Part shown: positions 35,754-46,033 of the stretch, one piece after another | How the letters are laid out: every line of letters begins with the position of its first letter | How positions within the stretch are numbered: position 1 is the stretch's first letter | Origin: Roseivivax isoporae LMG 25204 | GTDB lineage: Bacteria; Pseudomonadota; Alphaproteobacteria; Rhodobacterales; Rhodobacteraceae | Reading direction: 5' to 3' | NCBI RefSeq assembly: GCF_000521865.1 | Contig: NZ_JAME01000005.1 | Coordinates: 62,001 to 126,000 of the forward strand | DNA length: 64,000 bases | The notes under the pieces: generated by a model | What the model was told of the DNA's origin: nothing | The model's database searches: none | Seen by the model: only the letters and a program-made list of their open reading frames with translations | Position numbers and translations under genes: made by a program

Positions 35754-37423
35754 CTGCCGCCGCGCAGCTTCGCGATGGTCGCGCGCGTCGAGATCCGCTC
35801 GGGGTCGGTGACGAGCTCGATCAGCGTCGGGCGATCCTCGGCCATCGCCGCCTCGAGGGCCGGCGCGAACTCCGCCGTCGCGGCGACCCGCGCATAGGCC
35901 GCCCCGTAGCCCGCGGCGAGCGCGCCGAAATCCGGGTTGCGCAGGGCGGTGCCCGAGACGCGGCCAGGGTGCTCGCGCTCCTGGTGCATGCGGATCGTGC
36001 CGTAGGTCGCGTTGTTGAAGACGAGCACGATGGGCCGCGCGCCGTGTTGCGCCGCGGTGGCGAGCTCCGCCCCGCTCATCATGAAGCCGCCGTCGCCCAC
36101 GCAGGCGATGACGGTGCGCGCGGGGTCCTCGAGCGAGGCCGCGACCGCCGCCGGCACCGCGTAGCCCATGGCCCCGCAGGTCGAGCCGAGCTGCCGACCC
36201 GGCCGCCCGAAGGCGAGGAAGCGCTGTGGCCAGCCGGTATGGTTGCCGGCATCGAGCGTCACCACCGCGTCGCGCGGCAGCGCCTCGCGCAGCCACGCCA
36301 TCGCGGCGCCCATGTCGAGCGGGAAATCATGCTCGGGCGGGCGGATGTCCTCGAGATGCGCGTCGCGCAGCCGGGCGCACCAGTCGGGCTCGGCATCGGG
36401 GGCGAGCCGGTGCGCCGACAGCGCCGCCACCGCCGACGGCGCATGTGCCGCGACGCCCAGCGCCGGCGCGTAGACGCGGCCGATCTCGTCGGCGTCGGCG
36501 TGCACGTGCACGATCCGCTGGGCGGGCGTCGGCGCCGAGAGGGTCGTGTAGGTGCGCGTCGTGATCTCGCCCAGCCGCGCGCCGAGGACCAGCAGCACGT
36601 CGGCCTCGGCCACCGCGGCCACGAGCGAGGGCGCGACGCCGGTGCCGAACTCGCCCACGTAACTGTCCGACCGGTGGTCCATCGCGTCCTGCCGCCGGAA
36701 CGACACCGCCACCGGCAGGCCGTTCGCCTCGGCCAGCGCGCGCAGCGCCTCGGCGTCGGCATCCGCCCAGCCGGGCCCGCCCGCGATGACGAGCGGGCGC
36801 CGGGCGTCGCGCAGCGCCGCCGCGACGGCCTTGGCCTGCGCCGCATCCATGGCGGGCCGCGCGGGAACCGCCGGCGCCGCGTCGGCCACCGCCACGCGGT
36901 CGGTCAGCATGTCCTCGGGCAGCGCCAGCACCACCGGGCCCGGCCGGCCCGACATGGCGACGCGGAACGCCCGCGCGATGTATTCGGGGACGCGCCGCGC
37001 ATCGTCGATCTCGGCCACCCACTTGGCGATGGACCCGAACATCGCCCGGTAGTCGATCTCCTGAAAGCTCTCGCGGTCGCGGGTGTCGCGCCCGACCTGC
37101 CCCACGAAGAGGATCATGGGCGTCGAATCCTGCTGCGCGATGTGCACGCCGATGGCCGCATGGCAGGCCCCGGGCCCCCGCGTGACGAAGGCGATGCCGG
37201 GCTGCCCGGTCAGCTTGCCGTAGGCCTCGGCCATGTCGGCGGCACCCGCCTCGTGCCGCGCGTTGTAGAGCCGGAAGCGGTCCGAGACGTCGTAGAGCGC
37301 GTCGAGCACCTCGAGATAGCTCTCGCCCGGCACGCAGTAGCCGCAGCGCGCGCCATGGACCAGCAGCTGGTCCACGAGGATGCGTCCGCCGCTTCTGGTC
37401 GCCGCCGTCTTCGATCCGTCCAT
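35750..37423 (-). CDS. Thiamine-diphosphate enzyme, acetolactate synthase large-subunit-like
   Basis: 557 residues with the three-domain POX/AHAS layout. The N-terminal Pyr domain has the catalytic Glu in NARHEAGAADMAEAYGKL near 56. The middle domain holds RRPLVIAGGPGW. The C-terminal PP domain has the ThDP motif GDGGFMMSGAELATA to NNATYGT near 445-472. No small subunit gene (ilvN) is adjacent, and the protein differs from biosynthetic IlvB, so the substrate is open: acetolactate synthase, or a 2-oxoacid or oxalyl-CoA-type decarboxylase. It is divergent from the paa genes, which hints at, but does not prove, an aromatic 2-oxoacid substrate. Confidence 0.78.
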   Translation of the reverse strand: MDGSKTAATRSGGRILVDQLLVHGARCGYCVPGESYLEVLDALYDVSDRFRLYNARHEAGAADMAEAYGKLTGQPGIAFVTRGPGACHAAIGVHIAQQDSTPMILFVGQVGRDTRDRESFQEIDYRAMFGSIAKWVAEIDDARRVPEYIARAFRVAMSGRPGPVVLALPEDMLTDRVAVADAAPAVPARPAMDAAQAKAVAAALRDARRPLVIAGGPGWADADAEALRALAEANGLPVAVSFRRQDAMDHRSDSYVGEFGTGVAPSLVAAVAEADVLLVLGARLGEITTRTYTTLSAPTPAQRIVHVHADADEIGRVYAPALGVAAHAPSAVAALSAHRLAPDAEPDWCARLRDAHLEDIRPPEHDFPLDMGAAMAWLREALPRDAVVTLDAGNHTGWPQRFLAFGRPGRQLGSTCGAMGYAVPAAVAASLEDPARTVIACVGDGGFMMSGAELATAAQHGARPIVLVFNNATYGTIRMHQEREHPGRVSGTALRNPDFGALAAGYGAAYARVAATAEFAPALEAAMAEDRPTLIELVTDPERISTRATIAKLRGGS

Positions 37424-37533
37424 CTCGATCGCTCCCGTCTCTGTCCTGCGCAGTGCCGCGCCAGCCTAGACGCTCCGCCGCCGGACAGGAACCTGTCCTG
37501 CGCGGGCGGACGCGCAAAGGTTGCAAATTCATT

Positions 37534-37549
37534 GACCGACCGGACGGTC
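37534..37549. promoter_or_regulatory. PaaR-like TetR operator upstream of paaG
   Basis: 16-base imperfect palindrome GACCGACC/GGACGGTC (7 of 8 positions match). It resembles ACCGACCGGTCGGT-type boxes reported for TetR-family PaaR regulators. A TetR gene ends the same cluster. Role inferred. Confidence 0.55.
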
Positions 37550-37563
37550 TATGCGATCCAATT

Positions 37564-37585
37564 CCCGTTCCGGCACCGGAACGGG
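37564..37585. repeat. Perfect palindrome in paaG leader
   Basis: 10-bp arms with a 2-base centre (CCCGTTCCGG, CA, CCGGAACGGG), ending immediately before the paaG ribosome site. It may be a second operator or an RNA hairpin limiting ribosome access. Confidence 0.6.
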
Positions 37586-37593
37586 AGGAGACA

Positions 37594-38382
37594 ATGACCG
37601 ACACGGTTCTATGCGCGTTCGCGGACGGCGTCCTGACGCTGACGCTCAACCGCCCCGAAAAGCTCAACGCCTTCGACGAGGACATGCACGTCGCGCTGCG
37701 TGCCGGGTTCGACCGCGCGGCCACCGACGACGGCGTGCGCGCGGTCCTGGTGACCGGCGCCGGGCGCGGCTTCTGTGCCGGGCAGGACCTCGGCAACCGC
37801 GACCCGCGAAAGTGGACCGAGCCGCCGAACCTCGGCCGGACACTCGACACCTACTACAACCCGCTCCTGAAACGCATCCGCGGCCTGGCGAAGCCCGTCA
37901 TCTGCGCGGTGAACGGAGTGGCCGCCGGTGCGGGCGCCAACGTCGCCATCGCCTGCGACCTCGTGCTCGCGGCGCGGTCGGCGCGGTTCATCGAGGCGTT
38001 CGCCAAGATCGGCCTCGTGCCCGACGCGGGCGGCACCTGGACGCTGCCCCACCTCGTGGGCGAGGCGCGCGCCAAGGCGCTGGCGCTGACGGGCGAGCCG
38101 ATCTCGGCCGAGGATGCGGCCCGGTGGGGCCTGATCTGGAAGGTCGTGGACGACGACGCGCTCATGGACGAGGCGCGCGCGCTCGCCGCGCGGCTCGCCG
38201 CCGGCCCGACGCTCGGGCTCGGCCTGACCAAGAAACTGATCCAGGAGGCACCGGGCCGCAGCCTAGAGGCGCAGCTCGACGCCGAGCGGGACGCGCAGGC
38301 GCGCGCCGGGCGCAGCGCCGACTATGCCGAGGGCGTGACCGCCTTCCTCGAGAAGCGCCCGGCGCGCTTTGTCGGGCGCTGA
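37594..38382 (+). CDS. paaG: 2-(1,2-epoxy-1,2-dihydrophenyl)acetyl-CoA isomerase (PaaG)
   Basis: 262-residue crotonase-fold enzyme. Oxyanion-hole motifs: GRGFCAGQDLGNRDP near 56 and NGVAAGAGANVAIACD near 105. KIGLVPDAGGTWTLPHLVG near 134 has the Asp that PaaG uses for isomerisation. In the phenylacetate pathway it turns the epoxide into an oxepin-CoA. The start is the ATG at 37594 with a GGGAGGAG site. Linkage to paaI, paaK and a TetR regulator supports PaaG rather than a generic enoyl-CoA hydratase. Confidence 0.88.
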   Translation: MTDTVLCAFADGVLTLTLNRPEKLNAFDEDMHVALRAGFDRAATDDGVRAVLVTGAGRGFCAGQDLGNRDPRKWTEPPNLGRTLDTYYNPLLKRIRGLAKPVICAVNGVAAGAGANVAIACDLVLAARSARFIEAFAKIGLVPDAGGTWTLPHLVGEARAKALALTGEPISAEDAARWGLIWKVVDDDALMDEARALAARLAAGPTLGLGLTKKLIQEAPGRSLEAQLDAERDAQARAGRSADYAEGVTAFLEKRPARFVGR

Positions 38383-38384
38383 GC

Positions 38385-38828
38385 GTGGACCGGCCGGCAG
38401 ACGACCCTCAGGCGCTGGCCGAGGCGTGCGCCGCCGCCATGTGGGCCGACGACCGCGCCAGCCGCGCGCTCGGGATGGCCCTCGTTTCGGTGACGCCCGG
38501 TCAGGCGGTGCTGACCATGGCGGTCGGGCCCGACATGGCGAACGGGCACGGCATGTGCCACGGCGGATACATCTTCACGCTGGCCGATTCGGCCTTCGCG
38601 TTCGCCTGCAACACCTACGGCAAGGTGACGGTCGCGCAGTCGAACAGCATCACCTACCTGCGCCCCGGTGCGGTGGGCGACATCCTGACGGCGACGGCGC
38701 GCGAGGTCGCGCGCGCGGGCCGGTCGGGCCTCTACGACGTGCGCGTCTCCCGGGAGGACGGAACCCCGCTGGCGGAGTTCCGCGGGCAGTCGCGCAGCCT
38801 CGACAAGGACATCCTGCCCGGAGGCTGA
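38385..38828 (+). CDS. paaI: Hydroxyphenylacetyl-CoA thioesterase PaaI
   Basis: 147-residue hotdog-fold thioesterase. The signature NGHGMCHGGYIFTLADSAFAFACN lies near residue 48-71; its Asp/Gly/His elements form the active site. PaaI releases CoA from dead-end hydroxyphenylacetyl-CoA products, protecting the CoA pool. The start is GTG at 38385, two bases after the paaG stop; no in-frame ATG precedes the conserved region. Confidence 0.92.
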   Translation: MDRPADDPQALAEACAAAMWADDRASRALGMALVSVTPGQAVLTMAVGPDMANGHGMCHGGYIFTLADSAFAFACNTYGKVTVAQSNSITYLRPGAVGDILTATAREVARAGRSGLYDVRVSREDGTPLAEFRGQSRSLDKDILPGG

Positions 38829-38854
38829 GCCGGGTTCGCAAGGGAGGAGACAGC

Positions 38855-40162
38855 ATGAAGGACCTGACGCCGCCGCGCGACAGCCTCGACCCGATCGAGG
38901 TCGCGAGCCGGGACGAGATCGCGGCGCTGCAGCTCGAGCGCATGCAGCGCTCGCTGCGCCACGCCTACGACAACGTGCCGTTCTACCGCGACAGCTTCGA
39001 CGCGGCGGGCGTGCACCCGGACCACCTGACGACGCTGTCAGATCTCGCGAAGTTCCCCTTCACCACCAAGCAGGACCTGCGCGACAGTTATCCGTTCGGC
39101 ATGTTCGCGGTCCCGCGCGAGCGCATCGCGCGGATCCATGCCTCGTCCGGCACGACCGGCAAGCCGACGGTCGTGGGCTACACCGCCGCCGATGTCGAGA
39201 TGTGGGCGAGCATGGTCGCGCGCTCGATCCGCGCGAGCGGCGGTCGCCCCGGCGACATCGTGCACGTCTCCTACGGCTACGGGCTCTTCACCGGGGGGCT
39301 CGGCGCGCATTACGGCGCCGAGAAGCTCGGCTGCACCGTGGTGCCGGTCTCGGGCGGCATGACCGAGCGGCAGGTCACCCTGATCGAGGACTTCCGCCCC
39401 GACATCATCATGGTGACGCCCTCCTACATGCTGTCGATCCTCGACGAGTACCGCCGACAGGGCCGCAACCCGCGCGCCAGCTCGCTGAAGGTCGGCATTT
39501 TCGGCGCCGAGCCCTGGACCAACGCCATGCGGTCCGAGATCGAGCAGGCCTTCGACATGCACGCGGTCGACATCTACGGCCTGTCCGAGGTCATGGGCCC
39601 CGGCGTCGCCAACGAATGCGTCGAGACGAAGGACGGCCTGCACATCTGGGAAGACCACTTCTACCCCGAGGTGATCGACCCCGAGACCGGCGCCGTGCTG
39701 CCCGACGGCGAACTGGGCGAGCTCGTGTTCACCACGCTCACCAAGGAAGGCATGCCGGTCGTGCGTTACCGCACCCGCGACCTGACGCGCCTGCATCCGG
39801 GCACCGCACGCTCCATGCGGCGGATGGAGAAGGTCACCGGGCGGTCGGACGACATGATCATCCTGCGCGGCGTGAACGTCTTTCCGACCCAGATCGAGGA
39901 GCAGCTGCTGAAATGCGCGGGACTGGCGCCGCATTTCCAGATCGAGCTCACGCGCGAGGGCCGCATGGACGCGATGTGCGTGCATGTCGAGTGCCTTGGG
40001 ACGCACGGCGCGGAGGATGCCCGTGCGGCGTCTGCGCGCGAGCTCGCGCACCACGTGAAATCCGTGGTGGGCGTCACGACGCGCGTGGTGGTTCACGACC
40101 CGGGCGGAGTCGCGCGGTCCGAGGGCAAGGCCAGGCGCGTCGTCGACAACCGCGGCAGCTGA
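38855..40162 (+). CDS. paaK: Phenylacetate-CoA ligase
   Basis: 435-residue ANL-family ligase that activates phenylacetate with ATP and CoA. The P-loop-like motif ASSGTTGKPTVVGYT lies near 95. The YGLSEVMGPGVANEC motif lies near 236, the VRYRTRDLTRL hinge near 305, and GRSDDMIILRGVNVFPTQIE near 330. The start at 38855 is preceded by AGGGAGGAG. The family-typical N-terminus (SRDEIAALQLERMQRSLRHAYDN in outline) is complete. Confidence 0.96.
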   Translation: MKDLTPPRDSLDPIEVASRDEIAALQLERMQRSLRHAYDNVPFYRDSFDAAGVHPDHLTTLSDLAKFPFTTKQDLRDSYPFGMFAVPRERIARIHASSGTTGKPTVVGYTAADVEMWASMVARSIRASGGRPGDIVHVSYGYGLFTGGLGAHYGAEKLGCTVVPVSGGMTERQVTLIEDFRPDIIMVTPSYMLSILDEYRRQGRNPRASSLKVGIFGAEPWTNAMRSEIEQAFDMHAVDIYGLSEVMGPGVANECVETKDGLHIWEDHFYPEVIDPETGAVLPDGELGELVFTTLTKEGMPVVRYRTRDLTRLHPGTARSMRRMEKVTGRSDDMIILRGVNVFPTQIEEQLLKCAGLAPHFQIELTREGRMDAMCVHVECLGTHGAEDARAASARELAHHVKSVVGVTTRVVVHDPGGVARSEGKARRVVDNRGS

Positions 40163-40168
40163 CGGCCC

Positions 40169-40768
40169 ATGGCCCGCACCCGCGCCTCGGATTTCGAGAC
40201 AAAGCGCCACGGGCTCCTGCTCGATGCGGCCCGCGTCTTTGCCACGCAAGGCATGGACAAGGCGTCCATGTCCCAGATCGCGGCGGCGGCGGGCGTGTCG
40301 AAGTCGCTTCTCTACCACTACTACCCGTCGAAGGACGCGCTGATCTACGCGGTCATCGCGACCCATCTCGAGGCGCTAGACACCGCGCTGGTGCGGGCCG
40401 ACGACCCGGACCTGCCGCCGCGGCAGCGGCTGCGGGCGCTCGTCATGACCGTGCTCGACGCGTACCGGGGAGCCGACGACCAGCACAAGGTCCAGCTGAA
40501 CGCCGGGACCGCGCTGACCGACGCCCAGCAGGCCGCGCTGACCGCGATCGAGCGGCGCATCGTGCGCCGCTTCGCCGACTGCATCGGCACGATCCGGCCG
40601 GCACTCGGCGCGGACAGCCGGCACCTCCTGATGCCCGTGACCATGTCGCTGTTCGGCATGCTGAACTGGGTCTACATGTGGTTCCGCGACGACGGCCCGG
40701 TCAGCCGCGAGGACTATGCCGACCTCGCCACCGCGCTCATCCTCGACGGGGTGGGCGGCGTCGGCTGA
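40169..40768 (+). CDS. TetR/AcrR family regulator, probably PaaR
   Basis: 199 residues. The N-terminal TetR helix-turn-helix (about 10-55) includes [28 protein letters not shown]. The C-terminal ligand domain is all-helical. It starts 7 bases after paaK, so it is in the paa operon, and a TetR-type palindrome lies before paaG. By context it is the phenylacetyl-CoA-responsive repressor PaaR. Confidence 0.85.
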   Translation: MARTRASDFETKRHGLLLDAARVFATQGMDKASMSQIAAAAGVSKSLLYHYYPSKDALIYAVIATHLEALDTALVRADDPDLPPRQRLRALVMTVLDAYRGADDQHKVQLNAGTALTDAQQAALTAIERRIVRRFADCIGTIRPALGADSRHLLMPVTMSLFGMLNWVYMWFRDDGPVSREDYADLATALILDGVGGVG

Positions 40769-40835
40769 CCGCCCCCTTGGCGCATGGCGCGGCGGGCGTT
40801 ATCACGGCGTCTCCGGGACAGAAGGAGACGCGCGC

Positions 40836-43178
<2,343 letters not shown>

Positions 43179-43215
43179 GCCTCTCGCGGGACGTTTCGCT
43201 GCGGAACCGTTGCAC

Positions 43216-43246
43216 TTTGCGGCGTTTTCTGGAATTTTGCGGCGTT
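43216..43246. repeat. Direct repeat in the leader of the CHAD-ParA-CYTH operon
   Basis: The 11-mer TTTGCGGCGTT occurs at 43216-43226 and 43236-43246, exactly 20 bases apart (two helical turns), about 80 bases before the CHAD start. Such spacing suits cooperative binding of a regulator on one DNA face. It is not a recognisable PhoB box. Confidence 0.5.
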
Positions 43247-43317
43247 CTGAACCGCCTCCGTCGGAGCGCGGATTCCGGGCAAGGGACCACGCGGGACATG
43301 TTTCACGGGATCGCCAC

Positions 43318-44817
43318 ATGAGCGAGACGTTCATCACCGATGGCGCCGGGGGCGCGGCGCTCCGCCGCGTCGGCGTCGGCAAGGCGCGGGTGGTGCCGCG
43401 CGGCGACGAGGAGCGCGCGCCGGCCACGCTGCACGACACGTTTGACGGGGCGCTGGCGGCGGCCGGCCTCCTGCTCGTCGCAGCCGGCGACGGGCTCTGG
43501 CTCGTGGGCCTGCCCGAAGGGCCGGTGCACCAGGCGGACGCGGAGCCGGGCTTCGTGCAGGACATGAACGAGGGTCCGGTCACCGCCGCGCTCAGACCCC
43601 GGGTGCCGGCACTGCGCCGGCTGATCCCAGTGGCCGACGCGACGCTCGCGCGGCAGGCCATGGCGCTGATCGACGACGAGGGAAAGACGCTGGTCCGCGT
43701 CGCGGTCTGCGCCGTCTCCACCGGGCATGGCAGCGCGACCGTCCTGACGCTGTCGCCGCTGCGCGGCTACGACCGCCCCCATGCCCGGCTGCGCGCGGCA
43801 CTCGACCCTCTGGGCGATCCCGAGGCGGCGCTGACGGCGCTGCGGCCTCCCGCGATGCGCTACACCGCCAAGCCTCCGGTCGACATCGCCGCCGACATGC
43901 CCGCGCGCAAGGCGGCGACGCTTCTCGCCCGCACCCACCTGTCCGTGGCCCGCGCCAACGAGCGCGGCATCGTGGCCGACCATGACACCGAGTTCCTGCA
44001 CGATTACCGGGTGAACCTGCGCAAGGTCCGCTCGGTCGTGTCGCTCTTCACGGGCGTCTGGTCCGAGAAGGACACCACGCGGCTCAAGGACCGCTTCCGC
44101 GCCCTGATGGCGCCGACGGGCCCGCTCAGGGACCTGGACGTGCACCTCCTCGACCGCGACCGGTACATGGAGATGGTGCCCGAGGCGCTGCGCCCGGGGA
44201 TCGTCGCGCTCTTCGACGACTTCGCCAAGGAACGCGCGGCGGCGCAGGCGGCGCTCGCCCGCCACCTCGAGAGCGACGACTACGCGCGCGAGGCGGCGGC
44301 GCTCGAGGCGCTCCTCGCGAGCGCGAAGCGGCTGAAGCCCGGCCCGGCGGCAGATGTGCCCGTCGCGCCCTTCGCGCAGGACCTGATCTGGAGCCGCTAC
44401 CGCAAGGTCTGCAAGCGCGCCGCGCGCATCGACGACGCGACGCCGGACGAAGAGGTGCACGCGCTGCGCATCCACTGCAAGAAGCTGCGCTACCTCATGG
44501 AATTCTTCGCGCCCGTCTTCGGCCCGTCCGAGGTCAAGCCGCTGGTCAAGGCGCTGAAGGGGCTGCAGGACACGCTCGGCGCCTTCAACGACGCCGCGGT
44601 CCAGCAGGACGCGCTGCGGGCGGTCCTCGAGAGGCTTCCCCGCCGCGGCGCGGCGCGGATCGAGATCGCGACCAGCATCGGCGCGCTTCTGACCGTCCTC
44701 GCCCAGCGTCAGGCCGAAGGGCGCGCGCGCGTCGCGTCGAGTTTCGCCGCCTTCGACAGCCCCGAGACCCGGGCGGGCTTTGCCGACCTGTTCCACCGCG
44801 GAAAGGAAGCAGCATGA
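43318..44817 (+). CDS. CHAD-domain protein with degenerate CYTH-like N-terminus
   Basis: 499 residues. Residues about 1-190 resemble a worn CYTH fold: HDTFDGALAAAGLLL, then LRRLIPVADATLARQ, a DDEGKTLVRVAV strand and LSPLRGYD. The EXEXK catalytic motif is missing. Residues about 205-495 form a CHAD domain with conserved histidines and basic residues: HDTEFLHDYRVNLRKVRSVV and EEVHALRIHCKKLRYLMEFF. CHAD domains bind polyphosphate and locate to polyphosphate granules. It is first gene of a three-gene operon; its stop overlaps the ParA start (ATGA). Confidence 0.88.
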   Translation: MSETFITDGAGGAALRRVGVGKARVVPRGDEERAPATLHDTFDGALAAAGLLLVAAGDGLWLVGLPEGPVHQADAEPGFVQDMNEGPVTAALRPRVPALRRLIPVADATLARQAMALIDDEGKTLVRVAVCAVSTGHGSATVLTLSPLRGYDRPHARLRAALDPLGDPEAALTALRPPAMRYTAKPPVDIAADMPARKAATLLARTHLSVARANERGIVADHDTEFLHDYRVNLRKVRSVVSLFTGVWSEKDTTRLKDRFRALMAPTGPLRDLDVHLLDRDRYMEMVPEALRPGIVALFDDFAKERAAAQAALARHLESDDYAREAAALEALLASAKRLKPGPAADVPVAPFAQDLIWSRYRKVCKRAARIDDATPDEEVHALRIHCKKLRYLMEFFAPVFGPSEVKPLVKALKGLQDTLGAFNDAAVQQDALRAVLERLPRRGAARIEIATSIGALLTVLAQRQAEGRARVASSFAAFDSPETRAGFADLFHRGKEAA

Positions 44818-45557
44818 AGATCGTGGCCTGCTATTCGAACAAGGGCGGCGTCGGCAAGACGGCGACCTCGGTCAACCTCGCGCACGCGCTGGCGCGCGCC
44901 GGGCGGCGGGTGCTCCTGTGCGACCTCGACCCCCAAGGCGCGTCGGGCTTCTACTTCCGCGTGAAGCCGTCGAAGAAGCTCGGCGACGACCGCTTCTTCA
45001 CCGACGTGAAACGCTTCACCGACGCGATCCGGGGCAGCGATTTCGACGGCCTCGACATCCTGCCCGCGAACATGAGCTTCCGCGACTTCGACATCTTCCT
45101 GTCGCGGATGAAGAACTCGCGCTCGCGCCTCAAGAAGGCGCTGAAGGCGGCGCAGGGCGATTACGACGTCGTCCTGCTCGACTGCCCGCCCAACATCTCG
45201 GCGCTGTCAGAGAACGTGTTCCGCGCCTCGGATGCCGTCGTCGTGCCGGTGATCCCGACGACCCTGTCCGAGCGCACCTTCGAGCAGCTCGTCGACTTCT
45301 TCCGCGACGAGAAGCTGCCGCGCAAGAAGATCGTCGCCTTCTTCTCCATGGCGCAGGCGACCAAGAAGCTGCACGCCGAGACCGCGGAACGGCTGCGCAA
45401 GGCGCATCCCAAGCGCTTCGTCGACGTCACGGTGCCGTTCTCGACCGAGGTCGAGAAGATGGGCGTGCACCGCGCCCCGGTGGCGACCTTCGCCAAGTCC
45501 TCGCCCGCGACCGAGGCCTACGACGCGCTCTGGCGCGCGGTGGCGGAGCGGCTCTGA
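44814..45557 (+). CDS. ParA/Soj-like ATPase (orphan)
   Basis: 247-residue deviant-Walker ATPase. The deviant Walker A is NKGGVGKTATSVNLAHALA near residue 9. Walker A' is LLCDLDPQGASGFYF near 34, and Walker B is DVVLLDCPPN near 119. It has no ParB partner and no N-terminal helix-turn-helix, as in small ATPases that position cargo on the nucleoid. Here it sits between two polyphosphate-related genes (CHAD and CYTH) and is coupled to both by stop/start overlaps. The cargo is presumably the CHAD-bound material; this is inference. Confidence 0.87.
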   Translation: MKIVACYSNKGGVGKTATSVNLAHALARAGRRVLLCDLDPQGASGFYFRVKPSKKLGDDRFFTDVKRFTDAIRGSDFDGLDILPANMSFRDFDIFLSRMKNSRSRLKKALKAAQGDYDVVLLDCPPNISALSENVFRASDAVVVPVIPTTLSERTFEQLVDFFRDEKLPRKKIVAFFSMAQATKKLHAETAERLRKAHPKRFVDVTVPFSTEVEKMGVHRAPVATFAKSSPATEAYDALWRAVAERL

Positions 45558-46030
45558 TGGCCGTGGAGATCGAGCGCAAGTTCCGCGTGGCCCGGATGCC
45601 CGACCTCTCCGGCGCGAGAGCGGTGCCGATCCGGCAGGGCTACCTGACGCTGCCCACGGATTCGGTCGACCTGAGGCTCAGGGCCAAGGGCGACAAGCGG
45701 CTCCTGACGCTGAAGCGCGGCGGCGCGGGGCTCGCCCGCGAGGAACGCGAGACCCTGATCGACGCGCAGGCCTTCGACACGCTCTGGCCCGCGACCGAGG
45801 GCCGGCGGATCGAGAAGACGCGCTGGACCGGCACGCTGCCCTGCGGGACGACCTTCGAGCTCGACGTGTTCGAGGGCCGTCACGCACCGCTCGTGCTGGT
45901 CGAGGTCGAGTTCGACGACCTCGACGCCGCGCGCGCCTTCGTCCCGCCCGACTGGTTCGGCGCCGACGTCACCGAGGACGCGGCCTACGGCAACCGCGTC
46001 ATGGCGCTCGACGGCCCGCCGCAGGGCTGA
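45557..46030 (+). CDS. CYTH-domain triphosphatase-like protein
   Basis: 157 residues forming one CYTH tunnel fold. The metal motif ExExK is intact at the start (VEIERKF). Basic substrate residues follow in RQGYLTL, DLRLRAKGDKRLLTLKRG and EERETLI. The acidic C-terminal strands are VLVEVEFDD and VTEDAAYGN. Family members hydrolyse inorganic triphosphate or thiamine triphosphate, or make cAMP. Next to CHAD, triphosphate or short polyphosphate is the more likely substrate. The start ATG overlaps the ParA stop (TGATG). Confidence 0.9.
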   Translation: MAVEIERKFRVARMPDLSGARAVPIRQGYLTLPTDSVDLRLRAKGDKRLLTLKRGGAGLAREERETLIDAQAFDTLWPATEGRRIEKTRWTGTLPCGTTFELDVFEGRHAPLVLVEVEFDDLDAARAFVPPDWFGADVTEDAAYGNRVMALDGPPQG

Positions 46031-46033
46031 ACG

